The notes: generated from the sequence alone by a model not told the origin. Positions 10,713 to 23,087 are shown, numbered from the stretch's first letter. The stretch is 64,000 bases of DNA from Congeria kusceri (GCA_027627225.1 CM051033.1:8636501-8700500), one strand, 5' to 3'. Made by a program: numbers and translations.

Positions 10713-12901
10713 ATGATAACAACAAATGTAAACACAATATTCTAAATACAATTAAATAGTATATTATAATGGGTAAATAACAGCATGCATTCTACTAAAT
10801 AATTCTCTGTGAGAGCATGTTTACATGTAACCTGTTTACCTTTTCCTGTTAACATTTGATACATTTGATACATGGGACTTTGTGCAAACGAGTCTCAGCT
10901 GCTATCAGCTTCTTGGTTTCATTTCTGCAAAGAAAATATAATCATTCAGATGTACAAGCAGAAGCAGAAGAGTGTGAACAAATGAGGACTGTGTGTGAAA
11001 ACGTGAGGACTGTGTGTAAACAAGTGAGGACTGTGACAATGTAAACAAAACAGTTTCTGCCAACTAAGTATACATTCGCATATAATATTTTTATTATAGT
11101 AAATAAGTTTACATGATTATACTAATTGTTCAGGGAAACACGAAAATACAGCTTTTGAAGAATAAGGAAAGTGTGTGTAGAAGTGAGGACTGGGCGTAAA
11201 CAAATGAGGAATGTGCATGTACAATTGAGACAGTGAATGTTCAAATGAATAACATATTTTACTCTTCCATTAATGATATCGTACAATATTTGAACCATAT
11301 TACTGTTCTTTACAGCTCTTTTTTTTTAAATAACATACAAAGCATACTGTGATGAAAAAAATGATTTTAAACATTAAATATCAAATAAATTTAAGTCACA
11401 CACTATCAAAATATTATACTACACCATGAATTATTATTCCTATTTTTATGATAACAACAAATATAAAAATATTTTAAATACAATGAAATAAGTATATAAT
11501 AATGAGTAAATTACAGCATGCATTCTACTAAATAATCCTCTGTGGGAGCATGTTTGTATGTAAACTGTTTACCTTTTCCAGTTACCATTTGATACATGTG
11601 ACTTTGTTTTAACGAGTCTTAGCTGCCATCAGTTTCTTGGTTTCATTGCTGTAAAGAAAATGCCACCATTCAGATGTACAAGCAGAAGAGCGTGAACAAA
11701 TGAGGACTGCGTGCCAACAAGTGAGGACTGCGTGTGAACAAGTGAGGACTGTGACAATGTAAACATAACATTTTTTGCCAAGTAAGTATACATTCGCATA
11801 TTTTATTTGTATTATAGTAAATAAGTTTACATGACTATACTAATTATTCATGAAAACACGAAAATACAGCTTTTGAAAAATAAGGAAAGTGTGTGTACAA
11901 GTGAGGACTGGGTGTAAACAAATGAGGAATGTGTGTGTACAATCGGGACAGTGAATGTTCAAATGAATAACATGTTTTACTCTTCCATTAATGATATCGT
12001 AAATATTTGAACCATATTACTGTTCTTTACAAAAAAATTTTTTTTTCAATAATATACAAAGTACACTGTCATAAAACTATATGACTTAAAACATTAAATA
12101 TCAAATACATTTAAGCCACACACTAACAAAATAGTATACTACACCATGAATGATTATTCCTATCTTTATGATAACAAAAAAAATATTCTAAACACAATAA
12201 AATAAGTGTATTATAATAAGTAAATTACAGCATGCATTCTAATAAATAATCCTCTGTGAGATCATGTTTTTATGTAAACTGTTTACCTTGACCAGTAACC
12301 ATTTGATACATGTGACTTTGTCTTAACGAGTCGCAGCTGCCATCAGTTTCTTGGTTTCATTTCTGTAAAGAAAATGCCATCATTCAGACATACAAGCAAA
12401 GGAGCCTGAAAAAACGAGGCCTGCGTGAGAACAAGTGAGGACTGCGTGTGAACAAATGAGGACTGCGTGTGAACACATAAGGACGTGGCAATGTAAACAA
12501 AATAGTTTTCGCCAACTAAGTATACATTCGCATATTATACTTGTATTATATTAAATGAGTTTGCATGATTATACTAGTGATTTATGAAAACACGAAAATA
12601 CAGCTTTTGAAGAATAAGGAAAGTGTGAGTACAAGTGTGGACTGGGTGTAAACATATGAGCAATTTGAAGTGTACAATAGGGACAGTGAATGTTCCAATG
12701 AATAACATATTTTACTCTTCAATTAATGATATCGTACACTATTTGAACCATATTACTGTTCTGTACAAAACCATTTTTTTCGATAATATACGAAGTAAAC
12801 TGTAATGAAATTATAAGATTTAAAACATCAAATATCAAAATAAATGTAAGTCACACACTAACAAAATAGTATACTACACCATGAATATTTTTTCCTATCT
12901 T
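10713..12901. repeat. Three tandem ~725-bp units with nested 18-bp repeats
   Basis: The units start with atgataacaa at 10713, 11448 and 12168 (735, 720 and about 734 bp). All share cagcatgcattct, the gtttaccttt region, cacgaaaatacagctttt and tacaccatgaat. Each unit contains a nested run of near-18-bp repeats built on gtgaacaa-gtgaggactg (for example 10973-11038, 11691-11755, 12428-12485), and the number and phase of these differ between units. The small open frame at 10856-11044 is only a translation of the nested repeat. Confidence 0.92.
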
Positions 12902-13439
12902 TCTTTAAGACAAGAGGGTTATGATGGCCCTAGGTCGCTCACCTAAGTGTATAGCATCATAATGGCTTTTAAGAAGAAGATTGTTTGAGATTTCAATACA
13001 GCCATACAAGGAAAACTGTCCCGCCCCCTAGCAGCCATGTTTTTTTTAACAAATCGTGAAAAGAGGCTAGTGTATATGTAAATGAATTGTCAGAAAGTTA
13101 TATTGCGATCTGGCTATATTGCGATCGCAATCCATGGAACCCTCGAATTGCGATATAACGATTTGCAGTGTACCAAAGAAAATACTGTCACGGTATCGTT
13201 AAACTTGTGAAACACGTGTACGAACTGAAATGAGTGTAAACACAGAATACAGTTTGAGCGCCTAATTTGTGCTAATGCAGGTGACGAGTATTAGGTTATT
13301 GTTTGCCAGCTATACTATTCTTTGTGCCCAATGTAATGCACTCCTTTTTGGTTCCCCCCTGCTGTCTCTCTGGGCTGGTTAACACAGAAATGTTGACTAT
13401 CGTTTGAAATGTAATATATTTTGCAAATATGCAATGTTA
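12902..13439. other. Spacer with fragments of core-repeat families
   Basis: 12911-12950 resembles the start of family F1 (gatggccctaggtcgctcacct; compare 34829-34853). 12995-13060 resembles the 'aaggaaaactgtccc...agcagccatg' part found at 38550-38585. The rest is unassigned. No gene seen. Confidence 0.55.
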
Positions 13440-14029
13440 AAATGAATATACAATGCTTAAAAGTTTCTAGTAGAAGCAGTACTTAGACTCCTGAAAACCC
13501 TAGATTTCGCAAATTTTTAGATTATGTCAACAAGCTAGTCCAGCTTTCCACCCTGCGCATTTCTAGCAGCACCCTGTACCTTTTTTAATACCAGATCTTT
13601 CCCTAATAGTTCACGTTATTTTTAAAAACAAAATATTAATACACTGTAAATGTGTTTTATAGTTTTTAAAGATATGCCAATGAGGCTAGATATTAACATG
13701 AAGAAGTAATAATAAATATGTAATGTAATAAAAAATATTGATTTTAGACTCACTTAAAATTAAATATGTTAAACAAGAAACTGTCCTTATATAGTAGTAT
13801 GCAAATGTTCTTTTTAAATGAAATATACATATGTAATGAAAATTCAATTTAGTTTACGAAAAGCAAGAGCTGTCAGAGGACAGAGCGCAAGACTATTCGA
13901 AGTATAACAGTTGGTACATAATTTGGAAAGTGGAAGGGGTAAAAATTGCTGAAATACAAAGCTATGGAATTATTTGCCCAAATTATTCCAAATTGAAAGT
14001 GAATACCTTATGTAGTAGAAATTATAAGA

Positions 14030-15075
14030 CTTTGGAACAAAAAACTTTAACTCCAAAATCAATGTGAAAAGTGGGCATACCTCTGTCAAACCACAAAGTT
14101 GTAGTTGATGACAAAGGTATATTCCACGTTTCAAGTGAATAACCTATCAAGGTTTGAAGATCTATGTGAAAATGGACATAACTGTGCCAAATTAACAAAA
14201 CATAGTTATAGGGAATGTTGCACCTTATGCCAGAGTTGATGCTAAATGTGTATTCCAAGTTTCATGTGAATAACCTATGAAGTTTTGAAATCACATAACA
14301 TTCAATAAAAACCTTAATACAAATAGTCTACATGAAAAAGGGGCATAACTCTGTCGAAATACAAAACTGAGTTATGGGGAATGTTGCATCCCATTTCGGA
14401 GTTCTCGACAAAGGCATATATCAAGTTTCAAATGAATAACTTGTGTAGTTTTAATGTAATAAGGCTATTGAATACAAAGTTTTACAAGAAACTCTACGTG
14501 AACAAGGGGCATAACTCTGTCACAATACAAAACAAAGTTATAGGGAATGTTGCACACACTGTTGGAGATGATGACAACGGTACATATCAAGTTCCATGTG
14601 AATGACTTATGTAATTTTGATGTTACAAGACTTTCGAATATAAACTTTTACAGAAAAATCTATGTGAAAAGGGGGCATAACTCTGTCAAAATACAAAACT
14701 ATGTTCAAGGGGAATGTTGCACATAATGCTGGAATTAACGATAACGGTATATTCCAAGTTTCAAGTGGATAACTTATATCGTTGTGAAGTTACAAGACAT
14801 TTCAATGTAAACTTTAACCAGAAAATCTATGTAAAAAGGGGGCATACATATGTCAAAATACAAAACTGAGTTATGGGAAATATTGCACCGGATGCTGTAG
14901 TTGACGACAAAGGTATATTCCAAGTTGTTGTTTTGGAGTTATAGTACTTCCGCGCCGGAGGCTGCATTATGTGAGGACTAGTAAATTCCAAGTTTCAAGA
15001 AGTAATAACTTTAGATCAAACTTTAACCTAGATCAGACGCAGACACCGGGGGTAGTAGGAAAGCTCACCTATTCC
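14030..15075. repeat. Core-repeat family F3 (copy 1)
   Basis: gcataactctgtc-type markers occur at about 14076, 14343, 14509, 14676 and 14842, mostly 166-167 bp apart. Units contain gagttatggggaatgttgca and caagtttcaagtgaataact. The array follows caagagctgtcagaggacag (13864) and ends in a hairpin-prone tail, agctcacctatt...aaatagttgagc (about 15060-15091). Non-autonomous bivalve elements often have this plan of head, core repeats and hairpin tail. Confidence 0.88.
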
Positions 15076-15639
15076 TTAAATAGTTGAGCGTGTAAATTAT
15101 AGCAAGTTATGTACACAACAGGATATTATATGACTAACAAATAAAATAACAGATTTTGAATTTTAAAATGTTTGCACAAGTTATTCAAAATAAGCAATAT
15201 ACATCTCAAATAAATGATTGAATAACACGTGTGTTGTTGCAATGCAACTTTGTGCCTTCAGTAAACATTGCAGAATGTTGGACAAATAGTACCATTACCC
15301 AAGCGTTCCTGGTCAAAGTGTTTCACTTGGATGGACGAACTGTACCACCCTAGTGGTACAATATGTATTGCATACCGACACTTATAGAAACAAAAGATGT
15401 TTGTAAAACATGTATGCCCCCGACTTGCAGCCAAGTCGTCAATATGTGCACTTGTTAAGAGCTCTTTTTAATATTGTATGTACACATTAAAACATGGGAA
15501 GGAAATTAAAGTTGATGCTTTAGAAAGTAAATATAAACCTGGAAGAAAGATAAGTATAATTATGGATTTATCTTTACAGTCTATTATATAAGGATACCTG
15601 TTTACAGTTTGATTTAAACATCCAGTAGGCCAAAACATC

Positions 15640-16195
15640 TCTAGTTATCCTGTGGAAACAAAATTGTATCCGGAGAAAACAGTTTTTATGTTACAAGCCT
15701 CTGTGACCTTGACATTAGACCTGTTGACCTCAAAATTGATAGGCGTCTTCCTTTCCTCCCGAGTAACCAGCATACCAACTTGGATGATCGTAGGTCAAAG
15801 CGTATTGTACATATCATGCGGAAACGAAATGGTTTACAGAGGAAACAGTTTTCATGTTACAAGCCTCTATCACATTGATCTTTGACCTGTTGACCTCACA
15901 ATATATAGGCGTCTTCATTTCCTCCCATTTAACCAGAATACCAACTTAAATGATCGTAGGTCAAAGCGTTCTCCAGACATTGTGTGGAAACGAATTTCAT
16001 GATACAAGCCCCTGTGACCTTGACCTTTGACCTGTTGACCTCAAAATCACTAGGCGTCTTCCTTTCCTCTCAAGTAGCCAGCACACCAACTTGAAGCGTT
16101 CTCTAGATATTGCGAGGAAACGAAATGGTCTACCGACCGACCGACGGACAGGTGCAAAGCAAGATAACACCACTTCTTAGAAAGAGTGTTGCATA
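15640..16195. repeat. Core-repeat family F6 (copy 1)
   Basis: Three to four units of about 145-150 bp built on tttgacctgttgacctcaaa, ataggcgtcttcctttcctc and gatcgtaggtcaaagcg. They end in the gaccgaccgacggacaggtg and caaagcaagata tail. Copy 1 has one more unit than copy 2 (about 15830-15975). Confidence 0.88.
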
Positions 16196-16231
16196 ATTAT
16201 AAGTATAATGTGGAAGTAAAAAAATGTTTGC

Positions 16232-16265
16232 ATTGTCTATCATCATGTATATGATGATAGACAAT
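16232..16265. repeat. Perfect hairpin, 15-bp arms
   Basis: ATTGTCTATCATCAT, loop gtat, then ATGATGATAGACAAT. The duplicate at about 26017-26051 has two mismatches in the arms (ggt for tgt, gacg for gatg), so the stem is perfect only in copy 1. Confidence 0.9.
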
Positions 16266-16784
16266 AATATGAAACAAATTAAAAAGAAATAGAAAAATAA
16301 ATAAAACATAATAAATTAAGATCAAAGAGTGTTATGAAGTAAAAAAGAAACTACAGTTTGAACTTGAAATAGGATGAGAAAAGAATCCTACATGTATAAA
16401 TAGCTATGTCTGCAAATATTGTTCAAAAACCAGTTCTATACACAGCGAGAACAGCTAAAGTTCACTCTCTCAAACCTAAACCTTGACTTTACTCTAACTA
16501 ACATCCCGGATCCTAAATCCTCCTGGCAATAATAACTTGCCAGTATTCAAGTCTCTGGTAACCTATCTAGTAGATTGCCTGATCACTGATAAAATTTAAC
16601 ATCAAATAGGAGGTCTGCAGCAAACTGAGAACACTTATGATATTAAAAACGTTGTATAAATACCTTTTCTCACATAACTGGGGAATGTTTAATTAATAAA
16701 TTAATTAACCAGAGATGTTTGTAAAACATGTATGCTCCCCGACTTGCAGCCAAGTTGTGAATATGTGCAATTGTATTTTTTTAA

Positions 16785-17760
16785 TATGCAATCGCAAGCG
16801 AGGTCTTGATATATGGAATCTATGTATGAAGTTTCATTAAAATATCTCGATGCAGTCTCAAGTTATTGAGCGGAAACCGTTTTTCTATTGTTAGTAATGG
16901 TGACCTTGAACTTGACCACACCCACCCCATACGCAATCTTAAGCAAGGCTTCGATATAAGGTATATATGTATGAAGTGTCATCAAAATATGTCGATGCGT
17001 TCTACAGTTATTGAGCAGAAACCGTTTCTCTAATTTTAGTTATGGGGACCTTGACCTTGACCCCACTAACCCCATATGCAATCTCAAGCGAGGTCTCAAT
17101 ATATTATATCAAAGTATGAAATTTCATTAAAATATCTTAATGTATTCTGAAGTTATTGTGCGGAAACTGTTTTTCTATTTTTTAGTAATGGTGATCTTGA
17201 CCCCACCCACCCCATATGCAATCACAAGCGAAGTCTCGATATAAGGTATATATGAATGAGGTTTCATTAAAATATCTCGATGCGATCGTAAGTTATTGAG
17301 CGGAAACCGTTTTTTCTATTTTAAATTACGGTGACCTTGACCTCACCCACCCTATATGAAATCCCAAGCGAGGTCTCAATATAAGGTATCTATGTATGAA
17401 GTTTCATTAAAATATCTTGATGCGTTCTCAAGGTATTGAGCGAAGACCGTTTTTCTATTTTTAGTAATGGTGTCCTTGACCTTGACCCCACCCACTAAAT
17501 ATGCAATCCAAAGCGAGGTCTTAATATAAGGTATCTATGTATGAAGTTTCCTTAAAATATCTCTATGCGTTCTCAAGTTATTGAGCGGAAACCTTTTTTC
17601 TATTTTTAGTAACGGTGACCTTGACCTTGAAACCACCCACCCCATATGCAATTCCAAGCTAGGTCTCGATATAAGGTATCTATGTATAAAGTTTCATGAA
17701 AAGTATCTCGGTGCGTTCTCAAGATATTGAGTGGAAACCGTTTTTCTATTTTTAGCAACG
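16785..17760. repeat. Core-repeat family F2 (copy 1)
   Basis: ttattgagcggaaaccg recurs at about 16863, 17008, 17153, 17293, 17433, 17578 and 17723 (steps of 145, 145, 140, 140, 145 and 145). Each unit carries ggtgaccttgaccttgac, the ccccacccaccccatatg region, caatcccaagcgaggtct and aaggtatctatgtatgaag. No coding frame runs through the array. Confidence 0.95.
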
Positions 17761-17879
17761 ATGACATTGACCTTTGACCTGTTGACCTCAAAATGTATAG
17801 GCGTCTTCCTTTCCTCCCAAGTAACCAGTATACCAACTATCATGATCGTAGGTCAAAACGTTCTCAAGATATCGTGCGG

Positions 17880-18052
17880 AAACGAAATGGTCTATGGACA
17901 GACCGACCATCCGACCAACCGACCGACCGATGGACAGGTGCAAAGCAAGATACACCCACTTCTTCGAAAGACAGACCATCCGACCGACCGACCGACCGAC
18001 CGACGGACAGGTGCAAAGCAAGATACCTCCACTTCTTCGAGGGGGGCATAAT
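17880..18052. repeat. (GACC)n composite tail, two units (copy 1)
   Basis: Two successive blocks of accgaccgaccgac followed by ggacaggtgcaaagcaagat and acttcttcga. The second ends in a G-run (ggggggcata). Open frames here read PTDRPTDR-type low-complexity peptides and are not genes. Confidence 0.9.
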
Positions 18053-18560
18053 TAAACATTTCTTTATACCGCTGAACAGACTTTCACAGAACAATGCCTT
18101 AATTATTGCTTGTTTCTTACCAATATTTCCATTAACATACTCTCTGTCAGTATAATAATATACTGTCAACACCATTTTAATAGAGAATTAGTTCTCTTTC
18201 AGTATAATAATATACTGTCAACACCATTTTAATAGAGAATTAGTTAGATTTAACCTAATGACAGCGAGAGAACTCCTGCAAAACCAAATCCTGTATCCCT
18301 GTGTTAATCATCACTATCATCCTTTGACGGGAGACTACTATTCCCAAACCAACTTCTTTCTTTAATCTAGAATATTGTTCTAAAAATATACTTTGCTCAG
18401 TAAGTCATTCAGAGGATTAAACCCAGCCAGTGTTTACATTGTATACTACTGACTAATATTGACAATTTAAAGGGACTATGGCATCGAAAAGGGCCTCAAG
18501 GGGGCAATGTTTAAAAAAAATATGAAATTAAGATATTAATACTGGCATATAATAACGGTT
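18053..18560. other. Duplication spacer with a 52-bp direct repeat
   Basis: cagtataataatatactgtc starts at 18148 and again at 18200, followed both times by aacaccattttaatagagaa. This is a 52-bp direct duplication. About 340 bp of this stretch are missing from copy 2, where the sequence passes directly from ctttcaca to gccagtgtttacattg. Confidence 0.75.
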
Positions 18561-19690
18561 AAAAAAGTGTATTTATAGTGGGAGAGTATACGTTCTGAGA
18601 TAAAAAAAGTGTATTTATAGTGGGAGAGTATACGTTCTGAGATAAAAAAAAGTGTATTTATAGTGGGAGAGTATACGTTCTGAGATAAAAAAAGTGTATT
18701 TATAGTGGGAGAGTATACGTTCTGAGATAAAAAAAAGTGTATTTATAGTGGGAGAGTATACGTTCTGAGATTAAAAAAGTGTATCTATAGTGGGAGAGTA
18801 TACGTTATGAGATAAAAAATAGTGTATCTATAGTGGGAGAGTATACGTTCTGAGATAAAAATAGTGTATTTATAGTGGGAGAGTATACGTTCTGAGATAA
18901 AAATAGTGTATCTACTATTCCCAAACCAACTTCTTTCTTTAATCTAGAATATTGTTCTAAAAATATACTTTGCTCAGTAAGTCATTCAGAGGATTAAACC
19001 CAGCCAGTGTTTACATTGTATACTACTGACTAATATTGACAATTTAAAGGGACTATGGCATCGAAAAGGGCCTCAAGGGGGCAATGTTTAAAAAAAATAT
19101 GAAATTAAGATATTAATACTGGCATATAATAACGGTTAAAATAGTGTATTTATAGTGGGAGAGAATACGTTCTGAGATAGAAATAGTGTATTTATAGTGG
19201 GAGAGTATACGTTCTGAGATAGAAATAATGTATTTATAGTGGGAGAGTATACGTTCTGAGATAAAAATAGTGTATTTATAGTGGGAGAGTATACGTTCTG
19301 AGATAAAATAGTGTATTTATAGTGGGAGAGTATACGTTCTGAGATAGAAATAGTGTATTTATAGTGGGAGAGTATACGTTCTGAGATAGAAATAGTGTAT
19401 TTATAGTGGGAGAGTATACGTTCTGAGATAGAAATAGTGTATTTATAGTGGGAGAGTATACGTTCTGAGATAGAAATAGTGTATTTATAGTGGGAGAGAA
19501 TACGTTCTGAGATAAAAATAGTGTATTTATAGTGGGAGAGTATACGTTCTGAGATAAAAATAGTGTATTTATAGTGGGAGAGTATACGTTCTGAGATAAA
19601 AAATAGTGTATTTATAGTGGGAGAGTATACGTTCTGAGATAAAAATAGTGTATTTATAGTGGGAGAGTATACGTTCTGAGATAAAAAAAA
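18560..19690. repeat. ~41-bp minisatellite (copy 1), interrupted
   Basis: Units of gtgtatttatagtgggagag plus tatacgttctgagat and an A-rich linker of variable length (unit 39-43 bp). 18336-18560 and 18912-19136 are near-identical non-minisatellite sequences 576 bp apart, so a 576-bp block holding the first part of the array was itself tandemly duplicated. Confidence 0.95.
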
Positions 19691-19719
19691 TCAACTTGTA
19701 ATAAGGGTAATGTTTGTTT

Positions 19720-20133
19720 GGCCCTTTTCATGTTTACATTTTGACGTCATTGGCCCTTTTCATGTTTACATTTTGACGTCATTGGCCCTTTTCATGTTTA
19801 CATTTTGACGTCATTGGCCCTTTTCATGTTTACATTTTGACGTCATTGGCCCTTTTCATGTTTACATTTTGACGTCATTGGCCCTTTTCATGTTTACATT
19901 TTGACGTCATTGGCCCTTTTCATGTTTACATTTTGACGTCATTGGCCCTTTTCATGTTTACATTTTGACGTCATTGGCCCTTTTCATGTTTACATTTTGA
20001 CGTCATTGGCCCTTTTCATGTTTACATTTTGACGTCATTGGCCCTTTTCATGTTTACACTTTGACGTCATTGGCCCTATTCATGTTTACATTTTGACGTC
20101 ATTGGCCCTTTTCATGTTTACATTTTGACGTCA
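19720..20133. repeat. 32-bp repeat with CRE (TGACGTCA), 13 units
   Basis: ggcccttttcatgtttacat plus tttgacgtcatt recurs every 32 bp from 19720 to 20104 (12 steps). Every unit has the palindrome TGACGTCA, the consensus binding site of CREB/ATF bZIP factors. Only two units carry a base change. The other copy of the segmental duplication has a single unit (29544). The array ends about 50 bp before a tRNA-like Pol III unit. Confidence 0.96.
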
Positions 20134-20150
20134 GAATTTTGGGCGTTTTG

Positions 20151-20266
20151 TATAACCATATTTTACACACTGTACCAAGCAGAATAGCGCAGTCGGTTAA
20201 AGCGCTGTCTACTTTCATTTCTTTGTATGGCTCCAAAGTCGTGAGTTCGATACCCACTAAGGTTTT
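20151..20266 (+). ncRNA. tRNA-like Pol III unit (copy 1)
   Basis: A-box-like tagcgcagtcgg (20185-20196) sits in a D-arm with a perfect GCGC/GCGC stem (20187-20205). A B-box arm follows: GTGAG, loop TTCGATA, CCCAC (20241-20257, one A-C mismatch). A TATAA lies at 20151 and a TTTT stretch at 20263. Between the two arms are 35 bases where a standard tRNA has about 30 or fewer, and the only possible anticodon-type stem (CTTTG/CAAAG) has an 8-base loop. The acceptor ends do not pair, so it is unlikely to be a working tRNA. A tRNA-derived SINE head or a small Pol III RNA is more plausible. It is duplicated at 29605-29716. Confidence 0.5.
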
Positions 20267-21778
20267 ATTTTTGTTTTCAAACTTTTTTGATAATTAGTTT
20301 TATCAAATATTTTATTGTTTTTATTGTGCATTAAATTATATATTATTTATTTAATGCATATGTCTTAGTATATCTTATTTCTATCATATAATATAATTTA
20401 TAATGCACTAGGAAGCCATTTTTTTCGTTGACATAGTCCCTTTAAATCTATCTGCCTGTATCATCAGGTAATTTTAATTATTAATTCAATTCTACTTCTG
20501 AACTATTCTATCATTTTGTGCTCCTGTACTTTACACAATTTATATTAATAATTAAAACTTATAGGTCTGTGTCTTAAGGCAAATTTCAAATAATTGTTAC
20601 CTTTAAATCATTTTTATTATTAATATTGTTACCATTAAATCATTTTTATTATTAATATTGTTCTCAAGCTGCAGTAATTCCCTCTATCTCTTTTTTACCC
20701 CCCCCCCCCCCCATTCTCCAATCTGTGTACATGCAAATGAGCGGTGCCGGGCACGGCGCACTGGAATAGAGCAACACACATCTTAATTTAAATGTTATTT
20801 AATAATGTTATGTTTCTGTTGTTAGCATAGCCCTCCCTAAACCTTGACTAATCAGATTGACAAAGGATTCTTTATTTTAAGCCATTTATCATGTATGCTT
20901 TTTGCCTTATTTACATTTGTGAACTATTAATACGCCCGATTTTTAGTGCATCTTTCATACAAAATGGAAAGACCCAGAAATCAACCTTTTAAAGTGTAGA
21001 AAATATTGTTTTAGCCCTTAGTAAGATTCTTATTACTATGACAATAATTTTGATCAAATTGTGTTTATTTAACAAAATGTCATTAATTCTAATTGAAATT
21101 GTACCTACACTTTTAATTCAGTACCTTATATATATTCACCATATCACACTTTAATAGAAAACGTTTCCATTATAAACTTTTTAATTGATTGAACTACCTA
21201 TTTTATGAGTCCATATCTATATAAATAACTCCAAATCTGTGCGCCTCCCTGGTCTCAATTACATCAAAACACCCTCCAACCACTGCCGGACAAATTTCCC
21301 CTCCCCGGCCCCCCAACAGTGCTATCCCATCTTCCAAAACCATGAACGAGACAAAGACTTCATTCTATGTTTTACGCAGGGTGATTTTCGTTTATTTGTT
21401 TATACTTGTACAGTACACACAAAAAATACTGTTACAGTTCTTTGTTTACTGTAAATAATACCTTAGGCAAAATTACTGTTACAGTTCTTTGTGTTTATTT
21501 CTTTTACTGTAAATAATACCTTAGACCATCCTTAAAAAAATAGTTTGTTTGCAATAACGCGACACATAATTTTCAAGGTGGGTAGTTAGGTCGATTGTTT
21601 TTATATTTGTTTTTAATTTTGGATGGGAACAAATGTAGACGACACTTAGACATGGACCAAATTGTCTAAACACAAAATACAATAACACAACACATTGCTT
21701 AGTGTATGCCAGTGGCATACTCGGTGTTCAAAGTGGAAATGGCAAGATTAGTAGAATGCAGTGTTTAGATAATATAAC
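20267..21778. other. Duplicated spacer (copy 1), unrecognised small ORF
   Basis: Mostly AT-rich and collinear with 29717-31157. It contains a C-run (about 20700), an octamer ATGCAAAT (20731) in a GC-rich patch, and a second GC-rich patch at 21237-21350. The latter has a 71-codon open frame starting with GTG (21239-21454). The frame is kept in copy 2 for about 60 codons and then shifts. I do not recognise it and do not call it a gene. Confidence 0.5.
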
Positions 21779-22288
21779 AAGAGTTGTCGGAGGACAAAGC
21801 GCTTCACTGGTCTTGCGCTTGTCAGAGTTACTGGCATTTTTTTTTATAAAACAAGAAATATGGAAACAAACTTAATATTTCGAACGAAATGTATTAAAGT
21901 CAGCACATCAATAAACGTTTAGTAATAGTCAACCTGACCTTGACCCCACTAACCCCATATACAATCCCAAGCGAGCTCTTGATATAAGGTATCTATTTAT
22001 TAAGTTTCATTAAAAATCTAAATGTATTATCAATATATTGAGCGTAAACTGTTTGTCTATTTTTAGTAACGGTGACGTTTACCCCACCCACCCCATATGC
22101 AATCCCAAGAAAGGCCTAGACGTAAGATATCAATGTATGAAGTTTCATTAAAATTTCTCAATGTGTTCTCAAACTATTGAGAGGATACCACATTAATTTT
22201 CAGTAACAGTGACCTCAACCTTGACCCCTCCCACCTATATGTTATCTCAAGCGAGGTATCGATACAAGTTATCTATTACGTTTCATTA
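21779..22288. repeat. F2-type element head and core (copy 1, right end)
   Basis: Starts caagagttgtcggaggacaa (21779; compare caagagctgtcagaggacag at 13864) and passes into F2 core units from about 21925 (ccttgaccccactaacccca). It is cut at 22288 by the duplication breakpoint. The uninterrupted version continues at 31158-32480. Confidence 0.88.
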
Positions 22289-22691
22289 TGGTCAAATGAA
22301 TATACAATGCTTAAAAGTTTCTAGTAGAAGCAGTACTTAGACTAATGAAAACCCTGGATTTAGCAAATTTTTAGATTATGTCAACAAACTAGTCCAGCTT
22401 TCACCCCTGCGCATTTCTAGCAGCACCCTGTACCTTTTTCCCTAATAGTTCACCTTATTTTTAAAAACAATATTAATACACTGTAAATGTGTTGATAGTT
22501 TTTAAAGATATGCCTATGAGGCTAGATATTTACATGAAAAAGTAATAATAAATAAGTACATGTAATTAAAAAATATATTGATTTTAGACTCACTAAAAAT
22601 TAAATATGTTAAACAAGAAACTGTCCTTATATAGTGGTATGCAAATGTTTTTTTTTATGAAATATACATATGTAATGAAAATTCAATTTAG

Positions 22692-22700
22692 TTTACGAAA
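22692..22700. repeat. Target-site duplication of the MULE, left
   Basis: TTTACGAAA, repeated exactly at 23873-23881. The empty site in copy 1 has it once (13853-13861). Confidence 0.95.
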
Positions 22701-23036
22701 GGTATCCGGACAAAACACTCCTGGGACATAACCCCCCCTGTCCAATTTTGTATAGGTGGACGAAACCCCCCTCATGCGTTTTACAAGGTGGACAAAACCC
22801 CCCTTAAGCATTTTACAGGGTGGACAAAACCCCCCTCTTCCATTTTACAAGGTGGACAAAACCCCCCTTTAACACAAAACAATAGACTTGCAATTTTATC
22901 TAGAGTTTTTTCTACTTGCGAATTATAAATTAATGTTTGCACCTAACATACAAAAGATTAAGCAAAGTTTTAGCAGTTTTTTGAAATGCACTTCATTAAT
23001 GTTTGTTTTGTTTACAATTTCTAATTAACAGCTAAG

Positions 23037-23056
23037 TACAGAACTCCAACAGGTCA
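23037..23056. repeat. 20-bp direct repeat, left member
   Basis: TACAGAACTCCAACAGGTCA, repeated exactly at 23477-23496. The pair brackets the whole transposase fragment. Confidence 0.9.
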
Positions 23057-23087
23057 TTTGATGAGTCAACACAAATCACTACAGTTT

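Larger units (their letters stand above)
13440..22288. repeat. Tandem segmental duplication, copy 1 (8.85 kb)
   Basis: The sequence starting aaatgaatatacaatgctta at 13440 restarts at 22294. The end of copy 1 (tatctattacgtttcatta, 22270-22288) matches the end of copy 2 at 31677. The internal order (F3, F6, F2, 41-bp minisatellite, CRE repeat, tRNA-like unit, F2) is collinear between copies. The junction holds five extra bases (tggtc, 22289-22293). Copy 1 has 13 CRE units against one in copy 2, an extra ~340 bp at about 18083-18425, and no MULE. Confidence 0.95.

Noticed and set aside
10856..11044. 62-codon frame with repeated CEQMRTVCENVRTV peptide
   Set aside because: Translation of the nested 18-bp repeat. 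The frame is broken in the other two 725-bp units.
17731..18175. Overlapping open frames with PTDRPTDR repeats (also 27696-28038)
   Set aside because: Translation of (GACC)n tails on both strands. No start context or conserved domain.
20176..20262. Functional tRNA gene
   Set aside because: A and B boxes are present, but the acceptor stem does not pair, the anticodon region is too long and the T-stem has a mismatch. Kept only as a tRNA-like Pol III unit.
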